From assembly GCA_902786565.1 (NCBI GenBank), contig CADACW010000012.1:1-64000 (forward strand): DNA of 64,000 nucleotides. Direction: 5' to 3'. The stretch is from an uncultured Prevotellaceae bacterium (GTDB lineage: Bacteria > Bacteroidota > Bacteroidia > Bacteroidales > Bacteroidaceae). The stretch's first letter is position 1. Every line of letters starts with the position of its first letter. Below the pieces are notes generated by a model. It had not been told where the DNA came from. It made no database searches and was given only the letters and a program-made list of their open reading frames with translations. The position numbers and the translations under genes are program-made. This document shows positions 46,570 through 56,418 of this stretch, piece by piece.

Positions 46570-48875
46570 TTGTTCACAACAGACATGCACTCGTCGTAAG
46601 TCAGGTCTTTGGCCCGGTCGCGCAGGGCTTTTGGCAGCCTATAGTTCTTGCCATCGTAGACAAGATATGGGCCGTAGCGGCCATTGAGCACCTCCAGTTT
46701 GGAGTCTTCGGCAAATGCCTTGATATGCTTGTTCTGGGCCTGTTTGCGCTTCTCCTCGATTAGTCGCAGGGCGGCGGTCATGTCGATGGTCAGCGGGTCG
46801 TCGCCCTTGGGGATGGGGGTATAGACACCCTTGTGCAGGATATAGGGCCCGAAGCGACCGGAGCCCACGGTGACGGGCTCGTTCTCATAGCTGCCGAGCA
46901 TGCGGGGGAGCTTGAACAATTCGAGAGCCTGCTCGAGGGTGACGGTCTCCATGCCCAGCTCCTTTGGCAGATGGGCGAACAGCGGCTTATCGGCATCGTC
47001 GGCCTTGCCAATCTGAATGACGGGGCCGTAACGGCCTATCTTGACGAAGACGGGACGCTTCCTCACAGGGTCGATGCCCAGTTCGCGCTCGCCCACCTTG
47101 TGCTTCGAGCGAGCGTTGAGCGTAGCCTCGACGGTAGGCTCAAAGTCGTGGTAGAAGCTCTTGATGGTCTTGTTCCAATCCTGCTTGCCCTCGGCTATCT
47201 GGTCGAAGTCCTGCTCCACCTTGGCGGTGAAGTTGTAGTCCATAATGGCGGGGAAGTTCTCCATCAGGAAGTCGTTCACCACGATACCCATGTCGGTGGG
47301 CAGCAGTTTGCCCTTCTCGCTGCCTACCACCTCGGTGCGCTTCCTATGGGTGATCTGCTTGCCCTTCAGGGTGATGACGGTATAGTCATGCTCCTCGCCC
47401 TTCTTGTCGCCCTTGGCCACATATTCACGCTGCTGAATGGTGGAGATGGTGGGGGCGTAGGTAGAGGGTCGGCCTATGCCCAGCTCCTCCAGTTTGTGCA
47501 CGAGCGAGGCTTCGGAATAGCGCTGGGGCCCCTGGTTACAACGCTCGTTGGCGGTCACCTCGCGGCGCAACAGCAGCTGGCCCTCGCTGAGAGGAGGCAG
47601 GGTATGGACGGCATCGTCGTGACGCTCGTCCTCGTCGTCGACCGACTCGTGGTAGACTTTCAGGAAACCGTCGAAGGCTATCACCTCGCCATTTGCCGTA
47701 AACTGCAGGTCGGCAATAGAGGCAGGGCCTTCAATGCGAATGGCGACGGTGGTCTTCTCTATCTCGGCATCGGCCATCTGACAGGCGGCTGTGCGCTTCC
47801 ATATCAACTCGTAGAGGCGGCGCTCCTGCAGAGTGCCCTCGATGGCGGTGGTGTCCATATCGGTGGGGCGGATGGCCTCGTGAGCTTCCTGTGCGCCCTT
47901 CGAGCTGGTGTGATACTGACGCACCTTGCTGTAGTGCTCGCCGTAGAGAGCAGCGATTTTCTGCTTGGCGGCGCTGATGCAGAGGCCGGACAGGTTGACG
48001 GAGTCGGTACGCATATAGGTGATGAGACCGCTCTCGTAGAGGTGCTGCGCCACCATCATGGTCTGACTCACGGTGAAGCCCAGTTTGCGGGCTGCCTCCT
48101 GCTGCAGCGTGCTGGTGGTGAAGGGGGGTGCCGGCGTGCGGTGGGTCGGCTTCTTCTGTATGCTGTCCACGATGAAGGTGGCGTCCTTGCATTGGTCAAG
48201 AAAATCCTTCACCTCATCTTCGGTCTTGAAGCGCTTGTCGAGCACCGACTTCACCTCGGCCTGACTGCCGTCGGGCATGGTCACATTAAAGGTGGCCGAG
48301 ACGCTGAAATAGGGTTCGCTCTTGAAGTTCTGAATCTCGCGCTCACGCTCCACAATGAGGCGCACGGCGACACTCTGAACGCGGCCGGCAGAGAGCGACG
48401 GCTTGACCTTGCGCCAAAGCACTGGCGAGAGCTTGAATCCCACCAAACGGTCGAGCACGCGCCGGGCCTGCTGGGCATTGACCAGATTCATGTCAAGCGT
48501 GCGGGGATGCTCGATGGCAGCCAGGATGGCGGGCTTGGTGATTTCGTGGAACACGATGCGCTTGGTCTTCTTTTCGTCAAGGCCCAGCACTTCGCACAGA
48601 TGCCACGAGATGGCCTCTCCCTCGCGGTCCTCATCACTTGCCAGCCACACCTGAACGGCTTTCTCAGCGTTTGAACGCAACTCGTTCACCACTTTCTTCT
48701 TCTCCTCAGGCACCTCATACTCAGGCTCAAGCGTGCTGATGTCAATACTCAAGTCGTGCTTCTTCAGGTCGCGGATATGACCGTAGCTCGACATGACCTT
48801 GTAGTCCTTGCCCAGGAATTTCTCGATGGTCTTAGCCTTGGCAGGCGACTCGACTATAACTAAATTTTTCTGCAT
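46566..48875 (-). CDS. topA: DNA topoisomerase I
   Basis: The protein has 769 residues, type IA topoisomerase relaxing negative supercoils. Toprim motif VIVESPAKAKTIEKFLG at the N-terminus, acidic triad in ASDEDREGEAISWH, and the active-site Tyr in LITYMRTDSVNLSG (about 300) are intact. The C-terminus holds repeated topoisomerase C-terminal (RFGPYILHKG, RYGPYLVYDG) modules instead of Cys4 zinc fingers, common in this phylum. It starts 25 bp after the T9SS-like gene. Confidence 0.97.
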   Translation of the reverse strand: MQKNLVIVESPAKAKTIEKFLGKDYKVMSSYGHIRDLKKHDLSIDISTLEPEYEVPEEKKKVVNELRSNAEKAVQVWLASDEDREGEAISWHLCEVLGLDEKKTKRIVFHEITKPAILAAIEHPRTLDMNLVNAQQARRVLDRLVGFKLSPVLWRKVKPSLSAGRVQSVAVRLIVEREREIQNFKSEPYFSVSATFNVTMPDGSQAEVKSVLDKRFKTEDEVKDFLDQCKDATFIVDSIQKKPTHRTPAPPFTTSTLQQEAARKLGFTVSQTMMVAQHLYESGLITYMRTDSVNLSGLCISAAKQKIAALYGEHYSKVRQYHTSSKGAQEAHEAIRPTDMDTTAIEGTLQERRLYELIWKRTAACQMADAEIEKTTVAIRIEGPASIADLQFTANGEVIAFDGFLKVYHESVDDEDERHDDAVHTLPPLSEGQLLLRREVTANERCNQGPQRYSEASLVHKLEELGIGRPSTYAPTISTIQQREYVAKGDKKGEEHDYTVITLKGKQITHRKRTEVVGSEKGKLLPTDMGIVVNDFLMENFPAIMDYNFTAKVEQDFDQIAEGKQDWNKTIKSFYHDFEPTVEATLNARSKHKVGERELGIDPVRKRPVFVKIGRYGPVIQIGKADDADKPLFAHLPKELGMETVTLEQALELFKLPRMLGSYENEPVTVGSGRFGPYILHKGVYTPIPKGDDPLTIDMTAALRLIEEKRKQAQNKHIKAFAEDSKLEVLNGRYGPYLVYDGKNYRLPKALRDRAKDLTYDECMSVVNK

Positions 48876-48900
48876 ATTTTTTACTAACCAAATATACTTA

Positions 48901-49374
48901 TTAGTTGTTTAGGAATTTCTTTGTCTGTTGGCCAACCTTCACAATGTAGACGCCCTTGGGAAGATGGTCGAAGTCAAGGGTCAGCGACTCGGTGGCCGTC
49001 AGCACTTGCAGCCCCTTCATATTAAATATGGTGACGCGCTCGCCCGTAGCAACATCTACACGCAGCACGCCATCGCTCATCCGGATAGACGAGCCGCTGG
49101 CCGTAGCCGACGCCAGGGCCGAGAGATCGTCGGCCGAGAAGAACAGCTTAGAAAGTGACAAAAGCGGAATCTGCCTGATGGTGCCATCGGTGAGCTCGAT
49201 GTTCATATCGGTAGAGCTGAAAGTGATGCGCTCAATCTGACTGATGGCAAAACCAGTCTCGCCGCCACCTTCGCCGCCCTCACCAACAACCAGATACTGG
49301 TAGCTGTCGGCCATGCAAACACTGCTCATCAGGAGCAGGAAAACGGTCAAAAAATGTCTCAACATTCTCATCAT
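48901..49374 (-). CDS. Small secreted protein with T9SS-like C-terminal sorting segment
   Basis: Start is one of several clustered ATGs at 49374, 49371 or 49365; 157 residues from the first. A signal peptide (LRHFLTVFLLLMSSVCMA) precedes a short Gly/Glu-rich piece (VVGEGGEGGGETGFAISQIE), a beta-rich middle and a C-terminal end (ERVTIFNMKGLQV, LPKGVYIVKVGQQTKKFL) typical of type A Por/T9SS sorting domains. The cargo portion is under 80 residues. It opens the topA-aroK operon. Confidence 0.75.
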   Translation of the reverse strand: MMRMLRHFLTVFLLLMSSVCMADSYQYLVVGEGGEGGGETGFAISQIERITFSSTDMNIELTDGTIRQIPLLSLSKLFFSADDLSALASATASGSSIRMSDGVLRVDVATGERVTIFNMKGLQVLTATESLTLDFDHLPKGVYIVKVGQQTKKFLNN

Positions 49375-49391
49375 TCTCCAAATTTTGGGTG

Positions 49392-49399
49392 CAAAGTTA
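49392..49399 (-). promoter_or_regulatory. Candidate -7 box for the T9SS-topA-aroK operon
   Basis: The minus strand reads TAACTTTG 18 bp before the start at 49374. No good -33 element is seen at the normal spacing. Confidence 0.5.
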
Positions 49400-49461
49400 G
49401 GCATTATTTTGAAAAAAAGACACTTTCTGAAACAAATTTTGCAAAAAATAGAGGCTTTTTG

Positions 49462-49492
49462 TTGCTCATTAGAAATAAAATGCCTAAATTTG
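49462..49492 (+). promoter_or_regulatory. frr promoter
   Basis: TTG (49462-49464), 20 bp and TAAATTTG (49485-49492) match the consensus; the frr start is 27 bp further. Confidence 0.65.
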
Positions 49493-49519
49493 TCAGCAAA
49501 AACCAAACTACACAATATT

Positions 49520-50080
49520 ATGATAGACGTAAAAGAGACTTTGAAGAAAAGCGAAGAGCGCATGGAGATGGCCGCCATGTTTCTGGAGGACGAACTGAGC
49601 CGCATACGCGCCGGAAGGGCTAATGTGGCCATACTCGATGGCGTCAGAGTGTCGAGCTACGGCTCGAAAGTGCCCCTCAACCAAGTTGCCACGGTGAACT
49701 GCCCCGATGCGAGGACCATTGCCATCAAGCCCTGGGACCGCAAGCAAATCAAGGACATCGAGAAGGGCATCATGGACAGCGACGTGGGTATCACCCCTGA
49801 GAACAACGGCGAGGTGATACGTCTCACCATCCCACAGCCCACAGAGGAGCGCCGCCGCGACCTGGTGAAACAGTGCAACAAAATTGCCGAAAAAGCCAAA
49901 GTAGAGGTGCGCAACGTGCGGGCCGACATCAAGGACAAGCTGAAGAAGGCCATCAAGGACGGACTGAGCGAGGACAACGAGAAGGATGCCGAACTGGAGC
50001 TTCAAAAATTACACGACAAGTACATCAAGCGACTGGACGACCTGATCGAAGCCAAGAACAAGGAAATAATGACCGTCTAA
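49520..50080 (+). CDS. frr: Ribosome recycling factor
   Basis: Start ATG 49520 lies downstream of a promoter; 186 residues, the usual length. SRIRAGRANVAILDGVRVSSYG, PLNQVATVNCPDARTI, NDGE-type block ENNGEVIRLTIPQPTEERR and the final long helix are all present. It splits post-termination ribosomes with EF-G. The rsgA GTG follows the stop immediately. Confidence 0.96.
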   Translation: MIDVKETLKKSEERMEMAAMFLEDELSRIRAGRANVAILDGVRVSSYGSKVPLNQVATVNCPDARTIAIKPWDRKQIKDIEKGIMDSDVGITPENNGEVIRLTIPQPTEERRRDLVKQCNKIAEKAKVEVRNVRADIKDKLKKAIKDGLSEDNEKDAELELQKLHDKYIKRLDDLIEAKNKEIMTV

Positions 50081-50989
50081 GTGAGAGGACTTGTTGTAAA
50101 GAATACTGGCAGCTGGTACACCGTCCGCACAGACGACGGCCAGCTGCTTGACTGTAAGATTAAGGGAAACTTCCGCCTGAAAGGCATACGCGCCACAAAC
50201 CCCGTGGCCGTGGGCGACCGCGTAGTGGTGGACGGGGGATTCATCTGCGAGATAGAAGACCGCCGCAACTACATCATCAGAAAGAGCATCAACCTGTCGA
50301 AGCAGAGCCACATACTGGCCGCCAACGTAGACCAGGCTTTGCTCATTGTCACCGTGAGCCACCCACAGACCAGCACCACGTTCATCGACCGCTTCCTGGC
50401 ATCGGCAGAGGCATACCGGGTGCCGGTGGTCATCGTCTTCAACAAGACGGACATACTGCACGATGACGAGCGACACTACCAGCAACTCATGGTCAGGCTC
50501 TATGAAGCCGTGGGCTACCATTGCCTGCAGGTGTCAGCACAGACAGGTGAGGGGCTCGATGAGCTGCGGCCCTTGCTTGAAGGCAACATCACGCTGCTGA
50601 GTGGCAATAGCGGTGTGGGCAAGTCGACACTCATCAACGCCCTCGTGCCCAACGCCAACCTGCGCACGGCGGAAATCAGCGATGTGCACAACCTGGGCAT
50701 GCACACCACCACCTTCTCGGAGATGATACCCATTGGCCAGGACGGCTACCTCATAGACACCCCGGGCATCAAGGGCTTCGGCACCTTCGACATGGAACCA
50801 GAGGAGCTGACAGGCTACTTCAAGGAAATCTTCCGCTTCTCAAAAGACTGCCACTTCAGCAATTGCACTCACACGCACGAGCCGGGCTGCGCCGTCCTCA
50901 AAGCCCTCGACGACCACCTCATAGCCCCCAGCCGCTACCAGAGCTACCTCTCCATGCTCGGCGACAAGGAAGAGGGCCGGTACCGCTAA
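50081..50989 (+). CDS. rsgA: Ribosome small-subunit GTPase A
   Basis: Start is GTG at 50081, adjacent to the frr stop; the N-terminus ([15 protein letters not shown]) matches family starts. 302 residues: OB-fold domain (about 1-70), circularly permuted GTPase with G4 NKTD, G1 GNSGVGKST and G3 DTPG, then a zinc domain ([15 protein letters not shown]). It checks late 30S assembly. Co-transcribed with frr. Confidence 0.96.
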   Translation: MRGLVVKNTGSWYTVRTDDGQLLDCKIKGNFRLKGIRATNPVAVGDRVVVDGGFICEIEDRRNYIIRKSINLSKQSHILAANVDQALLIVTVSHPQTSTTFIDRFLASAEAYRVPVVIVFNKTDILHDDERHYQQLMVRLYEAVGYHCLQVSAQTGEGLDELRPLLEGNITLLSGNSGVGKSTLINALVPNANLRTAEISDVHNLGMHTTTFSEMIPIGQDGYLIDTPGIKGFGTFDMEPEELTGYFKEIFRFSKDCHFSNCTHTHEPGCAVLKALDDHLIAPSRYQSYLSMLGDKEEGRYR

Positions 50990-51007
50990 TACACATCGCC
51001 ATTCCGG

Positions 51008-51062
51008 TGTCCCCCCTCCCCCGCTCCCCCCGCCCCTTTAGGGGAGGGGTCGGTGGAGGGGT
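51008..51062. repeat. GC-rich inverted-repeat element after rsgA
   Basis: A C-rich left half (CCCCCTCCCCC...) and a G-rich right half (GGGGAGGGG...GGAGGGG) meet at CCCC-ttta-GGGG. Composition and arm pattern resemble the element inside recG. Here it lies outside genes and could act as a hairpin terminator. Confidence 0.7.
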
Positions 51063-51096
51063 AACCACTTGGCTCAAAGTATATAGCAAGAAGCAC

Positions 51097-51104
51097 TACC
51101 TTTG
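51097..51104 (+). promoter_or_regulatory. Candidate -7 box for the BspA-like gene
   Basis: TACCTTTG matches the consensus 54 bp before the start; a TTG at 51069-51071 is 25 bp away, slightly far for a -33 element. Confidence 0.5.
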
Positions 51105-51158
51105 CCAACGATTACGACAAAATAACAGATTAAACAAATCAAAACCACATCAACAACT

Positions 51159-52664
51159 ATGAAGAAACAATTCTTTTTATTCCTCCTTGCGCTCCTGCCC
51201 GTGGTGGCAAGCGCACAGGATGCCGTGGAGATTGACGGCATTTACTACAATGTGATAACAAAGGGCAAAGTGGCCGAAGTGACAAAGAAGCCCAGCGGTA
51301 AGTACACAGGCAGCGTGAACATCCCCGCCAGCGTCATCTACGAGGGGGTAGAGTACAGCGTGACAACCATAGGAGAATATGCTTTCTCTGGTTGCAGCGG
51401 CCTGTCCTCCGTCACAATTCCAAACAGCGTGACGAGCATAGGAAGCTCTGCTTTCCGTGAATGCAGCGGCCTGACCTCAGTCACCATCCCAAACAGTGTG
51501 ACGAGCATAGGAGAAAGGGCTTTCTTTCGTTGCAGCGGCCTGACCTCAGTCACGATACCTAACAGTGTGACGAGCATAGGAGACCTTGCTTTCTGTAATT
51601 GCAGCGGCCTGACCTCAGTCACCATTCCAAACAGCGTGACGAGCATAGGAAGCTCTGCTTTCAGTGACTGCAGCGGCCTGACCTCAGTCACCATTCCAAA
51701 CAGCGTGACGAGCATAGGAAACTATGCCTTCCGTGATTGCAGCGGCCTGACCTCAGTCACGATTCCAAACAGCGTGACGAGCATAGGAGAAGCTGCTTTC
51801 TCTGGCTGCAGCGGCCTGACCTCAGTCACGATTCCAAACAGCGTGACGACCATAGGAGAATATGCTTTCTCTGGTTGCAGCGGCCTGACCTCAGTCACGA
51901 TTCCAAACAGCGTGACGAGCATAGAAGACTTTGCTTTCTATAATTGCAGCGGCCTGACCTCAGTCACGATTCCGAACAGCGTGACGAGCATAGGAGGCTC
52001 TGCCTTCGAGGGTTGCAGCGGCCTGACCTCAGTCACGATTCCAAACAGCGTGACGAGCATAGGATACGAGGCTTTCAGAGGTTGCAGCGGCCTGACCTCA
52101 GTCACGATTGGCAGCGGGGTGAAGGACATTTACAGCCAAGCTTTTGCCTCCTGCGCGGAACTGATGGATGTTTATTGTCTGGCAGAGGATGTGCCGAGAA
52201 CGGAAACTGGCGCTTTCAAGGATTACTACATCGGGTACGCCACGCTGCATGTGCCTGCGGCCTCTATCAACGACTACAAGGCTGTGGAGCCTTGGAAGAA
52301 CTTCAAGAGCATCGTCAGCCTGAATGGTGAGGATATTCCAGAGGAGCCGGAGGTGAAGAAGTGCTCCACGCCGACCATCGCCCTCGTTGACGGAAAGTTG
52401 GTATTCAGCTGCGAGACGGAGGGCGTGGAGTATGTGTCGGAGGTGAAAGTGGGCGATGCCAAGAAGAACTACACCAGTACGGTCAGTCTGACGGGTGTCT
52501 ACACCGTGAGCGTCTATGCTATGAAGACTGGCTGGGAGAACAGCGACGTGGCCACAATGGAGTTCACCCTCGGCGCGGGCGGCGAGGTGTGTGACGTGAA
52601 CAAGGACGGCAAGTTGGACGTGGGCGACATCTACTCCCTCATCACGAAGATGGCGGGACATTAA
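51159..52664 (+). CDS. BspA-like leucine-rich-repeat surface protein
   Basis: The protein has 501 residues. Signal peptide ([19 protein letters not shown]) is followed by a short lead domain and about eleven 23-residue LRR_5-type repeats (consensus [20 protein letters not shown] plus SGL; about 75-315). A beta domain (about 340-470) and a C-terminal dockerin/EF-hand-like end ([18 protein letters not shown]) follow. BspA proteins bind host proteins or other bacteria. The repeats are nearly identical at DNA level, suggesting recent expansion or recombination. Confidence 0.9.
   Translation: MKKQFFLFLLALLPVVASAQDAVEIDGIYYNVITKGKVAEVTKKPSGKYTGSVNIPASVIYEGVEYSVTTIGEYAFSGCSGLSSVTIPNSVTSIGSSAFRECSGLTSVTIPNSVTSIGERAFFRCSGLTSVTIPNSVTSIGDLAFCNCSGLTSVTIPNSVTSIGSSAFSDCSGLTSVTIPNSVTSIGNYAFRDCSGLTSVTIPNSVTSIGEAAFSGCSGLTSVTIPNSVTTIGEYAFSGCSGLTSVTIPNSVTSIEDFAFYNCSGLTSVTIPNSVTSIGGSAFEGCSGLTSVTIPNSVTSIGYEAFRGCSGLTSVTIGSGVKDIYSQAFASCAELMDVYCLAEDVPRTETGAFKDYYIGYATLHVPAASINDYKAVEPWKNFKSIVSLNGEDIPEEPEVKKCSTPTIALVDGKLVFSCETEGVEYVSEVKVGDAKKNYTSTVSLTGVYTVSVYAMKTGWENSDVATMEFTLGAGGEVCDVNKDGKLDVGDIYSLITKMAGH
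51396..52107 (+). repeat. 69-bp tandem repeats in the BspA-like gene
   Basis: Each 69-bp unit encodes one 23-residue leucine-rich repeat. The stretch encoding cagcggcctgacctcagtca recurs almost unchanged in each unit while the codons for the variable xxAFxx positions differ. Confidence 0.92.
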
Positions 52665-52711
52665 GCCGGAATGTAAAAGAGGATTTGGGGCATTGGCAGA
52701 AAGGCCCCTTA

Positions 52712-52775
52712 GAGATAAGTGCCACTTATCTCGGAGATAAGTGCCTTTTATCTCGGAGATAAGTGGCACTTATCT
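52712..52775. repeat. Triple palindrome array C, 22-bp period
   Basis: Units at 52712-52732, 52734-52754 and 52756-52775, separated by G. It lies between the convergent BspA-like and waaA genes and encodes the last residues and stop of waaA. Confidence 0.9.
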
Positions 52776-54010
52776 ATTAACGGCTGTACGTCGGAGAGGA
52801 TTTGGCGGGTGGCCCCGGCCTTGCTCTGCACGTAGGCGGCGGCTTGGCGGCCCGCTTCGCTGCGGCTTTCGGGGTTGGCGGCAAAGCGTTGCATCAGGCG
52901 CTCAAAGTCATCGTAGCTGTCTATCTGGATGCCTCCGCCGCAATGCTTGAGTTCCTGGGCCTCCTGGAACTTCTCGTTGTTGGGGCCGAAGATGACGGGG
53001 GCACCCCATACGGCGGCTTCGAGGGTGTTGTGGATGCCCACGCCGAAGCCTCCCCCGACATAGCACACGTCGGCATAGCGATAGATGGTGGAGAGGAGTC
53101 CGAAGCAGTCGATGATGAGTGCCTGCGGCTCCTGAGTAGCGTTGGTGTCGTAGGTCTGATAGCGCTGCACGTACCAGCCTGCGAGCTGCCGCTCTATCTG
53201 TTGCAGATGGTCTTCGCCGATGACGTGAGGGGCGATGATGAGTTTCCATTCGGGGTGCTGGCGGAAATAGCGGATGAAGATTTCCTCGTCGGGCTGCCAC
53301 GATGAGCCTGCCACGAAGACTTTACGTGTGGCTGCGCCCTGGCCAAGGAAATGGTCGACGACGGGCAGCTGGCGGGCCTGCTCCTTGACCTGGAGCACGC
53401 GGTCGAAGCGTGTGTCGCCGGTGATGGTGACGTTGGTGAGTCCGATGGTGGCGAGCAGCTGCCGGCTCTTCTCGTTCTGCACATAGAAGTGGGTGAAGCA
53501 CTTGAGCACGCGCCCGTACTGCCGTCCGTACCAGCGGAAGAACACCTGTCCGTCGCGGAAGATGCTGCTCACGCTATAGACGGGGATGCCCCGCTTCTTG
53601 AGGATGAGGAGGTAGTTGTACCAGAACTCGTACTTGATGAAGAAAGCCACCTCGGGCTGTATCAGCCTGAGGAACCGCCGGGCATTGGTGGGCGTGTCAA
53701 GGGGCAAATAACAGATGATGTCGGCTCCCTCATAGTTCTTGCGCACCTCGTAGCCGGAGGGCGAGAAGAAGGTGAGGAGTATCTTCAGGTCGGGATGGTC
53801 ACGCCGCAACTGTTCCATCAGGGGCCTGCCCTGCTCGAACTCTCCAAGCGAGGCGGCATGGAACCAGACATAGCGGGCGCCGGGCTCCACCTTCTCCTTC
53901 AAGATGCGGAAGGCTTCGCGCTCGCCGCGCCACATCTTCCTCACCTTCTCGTTGAAGAGGCTGCAGACTGCCACCCCAAGCGTGTAAAGATATAGTATAA
54001 GGTTGTACAT
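52748..54010 (-). CDS. waaA: 3-deoxy-D-manno-octulosonic acid (Kdo) transferase
   Basis: The protein has 420 residues. The N-terminal glycosyltransferase domain (WFHAASLGEFEQGRPL, ILLTFFSPSGYE) and C-terminal GT-B half (VFVAGSSWQPDEE, CYVGGGFGVGIHNTLEAA, VIFGPNNEKFQEA) are complete. It adds Kdo to lipid A precursor at the inner membrane. The last residues (KCHLSPR) are encoded by palindrome array C. The ATG overlaps the gltX stop by one base. Confidence 0.95.
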   Translation of the reverse strand: MYNLILYLYTLGVAVCSLFNEKVRKMWRGEREAFRILKEKVEPGARYVWFHAASLGEFEQGRPLMEQLRRDHPDLKILLTFFSPSGYEVRKNYEGADIICYLPLDTPTNARRFLRLIQPEVAFFIKYEFWYNYLLILKKRGIPVYSVSSIFRDGQVFFRWYGRQYGRVLKCFTHFYVQNEKSRQLLATIGLTNVTITGDTRFDRVLQVKEQARQLPVVDHFLGQGAATRKVFVAGSSWQPDEEIFIRYFRQHPEWKLIIAPHVIGEDHLQQIERQLAGWYVQRYQTYDTNATQEPQALIIDCFGLLSTIYRYADVCYVGGGFGVGIHNTLEAAVWGAPVIFGPNNEKFQEAQELKHCGGGIQIDSYDDFERLMQRFAANPESRSEAGRQAAAYVQSKAGATRQILSDVQPLIDKCHLSPR

Positions 54011-55539
54011 CAGCCCAAGGTCTCAATTGCTTTTAGCGTGCGTTTCAAAGTTTCTTCCTTTCCGAGGAAGGCTGAAATGTCGAACATTCCCGGACCCTTG
54101 CCCTCGCCAACGAGCGCCAGACGCCAAGCGTTCATAATGTTGCCAAGCTTATACTCCTTCTGCTCAATCCACGCGTGGACAATGTGCTCCTGGTTCTCAA
54201 GCGAGAAGTCGTCGATGCCCTCCAAGACGGCACACAGTTCGGTGAGCTGCTGGGCCGAGTCTTCCTTCCAGCGTTTCTTCACGGTCTTCTCGTCGTAGGC
54301 AGTGGGGGCCTCGAAGAAGAACGAGCAGAGCGGCCACAACTCCTTGACAAAGTTCACACGGTCTTTCATCATGGCCACCACTTGCGTGATGCGCTCCAGC
54401 GAGTCGGTCACGCCGTGCTGACGGCACTCCGGCTCCCAAAGAGCAGCAATCTCCTCGGCACTCTTGCGCAGAATATACTCGTGATTGAACCAAATGCCTT
54501 TCTCGTAGGCGAACTTCGCGCCGGCTTTAGAGCACTTGGTTATGTCGAAGAGGGGCACAAACTCGTCGAGCAGATACATTTCACGCTCGCCGCCGGGGTT
54601 CCAGCCCAGCAGGGCCAGGAAATTGACCACGGCCTCAGGGAAATAGCCCTGCTCACGGTAGCCGCTGCAGAACACCGGCTCGCCAGTCTTCTTGTCGGTG
54701 CCATGCCAGTCGAGGGGGAACACGGGGAAGCCCAGGCGGTCGCCGTCGCGCTTGCTCAACTTGCCCTTACCGTCGGGTTTGAGCAGCAATGGCAGATGGG
54801 CAAAGCGGGGCATCGTGTCCTGCCAGCCGAAGGCCTGATAGAGCAGCACGTGCAGAGGGGCGCTGGGCAGCCACTCCTCGCCACGGATCACATGGGTGAT
54901 TTCCATCAAGTGGTCGTCGACGATGTTGGCCAGATGGTAGGTAGGCAACTGGTCGGCGCTCTTGAAGAGCACTTTGTCGTCGAGGGTGTCGCTCTTCACG
55001 TGCACCTCGCCACGAATCATGTCGTCCACCATCACTTCCTGTCCGGCATCAATCTTGAAGCGGACCACATACTGATGACCCTCGCCAATCAGACGCTCCA
55101 CCTCTTCGGCGGGCAGCGTGAGCGAGTTGCGCATCATCGTGCGCGTGGCGTTATCATATTGGAAATTCTGAATCTCCTGACGCTTGGCCTCCAGCTCCTC
55201 AGGGGTGTCGAAGGCAATATAGGCCTTGCCGGCATCGAGCAGCAGCTGCACATACTTCTTGTAGATATCGCGGCGCTCGCTCTGACGGTATGGGCCGTAG
55301 TTACCGCCGAAAGACACACCCTCGTCGAACTTGATGCCCAACCAATTGAAGGCCTCCAGAATATAGGCTTCGGCACCGGGCACGAAACGGGTAGAGTCGG
55401 TGTCTTCGATGCGGAACACCAAGTCGCCGCCATGCTGACGTGCAAAAAGGTAATTATACAGGGCGGTGCGCACACCGCCGATATGGAGGGGGCCTGTAGG
55501 ACTGGGAGCGAAACGCACCCTTACTTTTTTGTCTGCCAT
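54010..55539 (-). CDS. gltX: Glutamyl-tRNA synthetase
   Basis: The protein has 509 residues. HIGH equivalent is [13 protein letters not shown] (about 11-23), KMSKS equivalent is KLSKRDGD (about 255), and an anticodon-binding helical C-terminus is present. The class is the usual bacterial GluRS, possibly also charging tRNA-Gln if an amidotransferase is present elsewhere. A clear promoter lies directly upstream. Confidence 0.96.
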   Translation of the reverse strand: MADKKVRVRFAPSPTGPLHIGGVRTALYNYLFARQHGGDLVFRIEDTDSTRFVPGAEAYILEAFNWLGIKFDEGVSFGGNYGPYRQSERRDIYKKYVQLLLDAGKAYIAFDTPEELEAKRQEIQNFQYDNATRTMMRNSLTLPAEEVERLIGEGHQYVVRFKIDAGQEVMVDDMIRGEVHVKSDTLDDKVLFKSADQLPTYHLANIVDDHLMEITHVIRGEEWLPSAPLHVLLYQAFGWQDTMPRFAHLPLLLKPDGKGKLSKRDGDRLGFPVFPLDWHGTDKKTGEPVFCSGYREQGYFPEAVVNFLALLGWNPGGEREMYLLDEFVPLFDITKCSKAGAKFAYEKGIWFNHEYILRKSAEEIAALWEPECRQHGVTDSLERITQVVAMMKDRVNFVKELWPLCSFFFEAPTAYDEKTVKKRWKEDSAQQLTELCAVLEGIDDFSLENQEHIVHAWIEQKEYKLGNIMNAWRLALVGEGKGPGMFDISAFLGKEETLKRTLKAIETLG

Positions 55540-55568
55540 CTATGTCTCGTTTTTTCGATTTTTGCCTG

Positions 55569-55600
55569 CAAAGGTACACAAAATTGGCCATATCGCCAAA
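55569..55600 (-). promoter_or_regulatory. gltX-waaA promoter
   Basis: On the minus strand TTTG (55600-55597), a 20-bp spacer and TACCTTTG (55576-55569) match the consensus; the gltX start is 30 bp downstream. Confidence 0.78.
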
Positions 55601-55658
55601 CAATCGGGGCAAATGTTGCCACAAAAGGGTAAAAATATCAAAAGAAACGGACAAAATG

Positions 55659-55689
55659 TTTGGTAATTTACAAAAAAGCAGTAACTTTG
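55659..55689 (+). promoter_or_regulatory. psd operon promoter
   Basis: TTTG (55659-55662), a 19-bp spacer and TAACTTTG (55682-55689) precede psd by 40 bp, divergent from the gltX promoter. Confidence 0.78.
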
Positions 55690-55728
55690 CACACGAATTT
55701 GCGTTAAGCAGATTTGGCTATCCAAACC

Positions 55729-56418
55729 ATGGGAGAAAGAATTCGAAAACTAAAGAAAATAAGAATACACCGCGAAGGAACGGACGAGTTGCTCTACGGA
55801 TTGTTTTTTATTATTGCTGTAGGTGTGGTGCTTTGGCGTTCTTTCGAAACACCAGTCCCCTTTGCGTTGTTTATTGCCGTCTTCGGCATCGTATGGCTGT
55901 TGATGCTCAATTTCTATCGCTGCCCCATCCGTTATTTTACCGGCGACACGGAGAAAGTGGTCGTGGCACCTGCCGATGGAAAGATAGTGGTGATTGAAGA
56001 GACGGAGGAGAACGTGTATTTCAAGGACCGCCGACTGCTCATCAGCATCTTCATGAGTCCGCTCAACGTCCATGCCAACTGGTTCCCGGTGGACGGACAG
56101 GTGAAGTTTGTCAAACACTTTGACGGCAACTACCACAAGGCTTGGCTTCCGAAGGCCAGCGAAGAAAACGAGCATGCCGACATCATGATAGAGACACCTG
56201 ACGGACAAGAAATCTTGGTGCGCCAGATAGCCGGAGCCATGGCCCGGCGCATCGTCACCTACGCCAAGTCGCAGGAAGACTGTTACATCGACGAGCATCT
56301 GGGCTTCATCAAACTGGGCTCACGCGTGGATGTCTATCTTCCCTTGGGAACTGAGGCAAAGGTAAAGATGGGCCAGAGCACTACCGGCGACCAGACTGTC
56401 ATAGCTCGCCTGGCATGA
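55729..56418 (+). CDS. psd: Phosphatidylserine decarboxylase (short type)
   Basis: I chose ATG 55729 (229 residues); a TTG five codons earlier is possible. Two N-terminal membrane segments ([33 protein letters not shown]) precede the catalytic domain ([33 protein letters not shown]). The self-cleavage site is LGS in [13 protein letters not shown] near residue 200, where cleavage gives a pyruvoyl group. It produces phosphatidylethanolamine. It overlaps pssA by 4 bp. Confidence 0.94.
   Translation: MGERIRKLKKIRIHREGTDELLYGLFFIIAVGVVLWRSFETPVPFALFIAVFGIVWLLMLNFYRCPIRYFTGDTEKVVVAPADGKIVVIEETEENVYFKDRRLLISIFMSPLNVHANWFPVDGQVKFVKHFDGNYHKAWLPKASEENEHADIMIETPDGQEILVRQIAGAMARRIVTYAKSQEDCYIDEHLGFIKLGSRVDVYLPLGTEAKVKMGQSTTGDQTVIARLA

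Noticed and set aside
46833-48674. Plus-strand 613-codon frame opposite topA
   Set aside because: It is the antisense of a clear topA; its translation has no family motifs and is His/Gly/Leu-rich as expected from GC-rich complementary codons.
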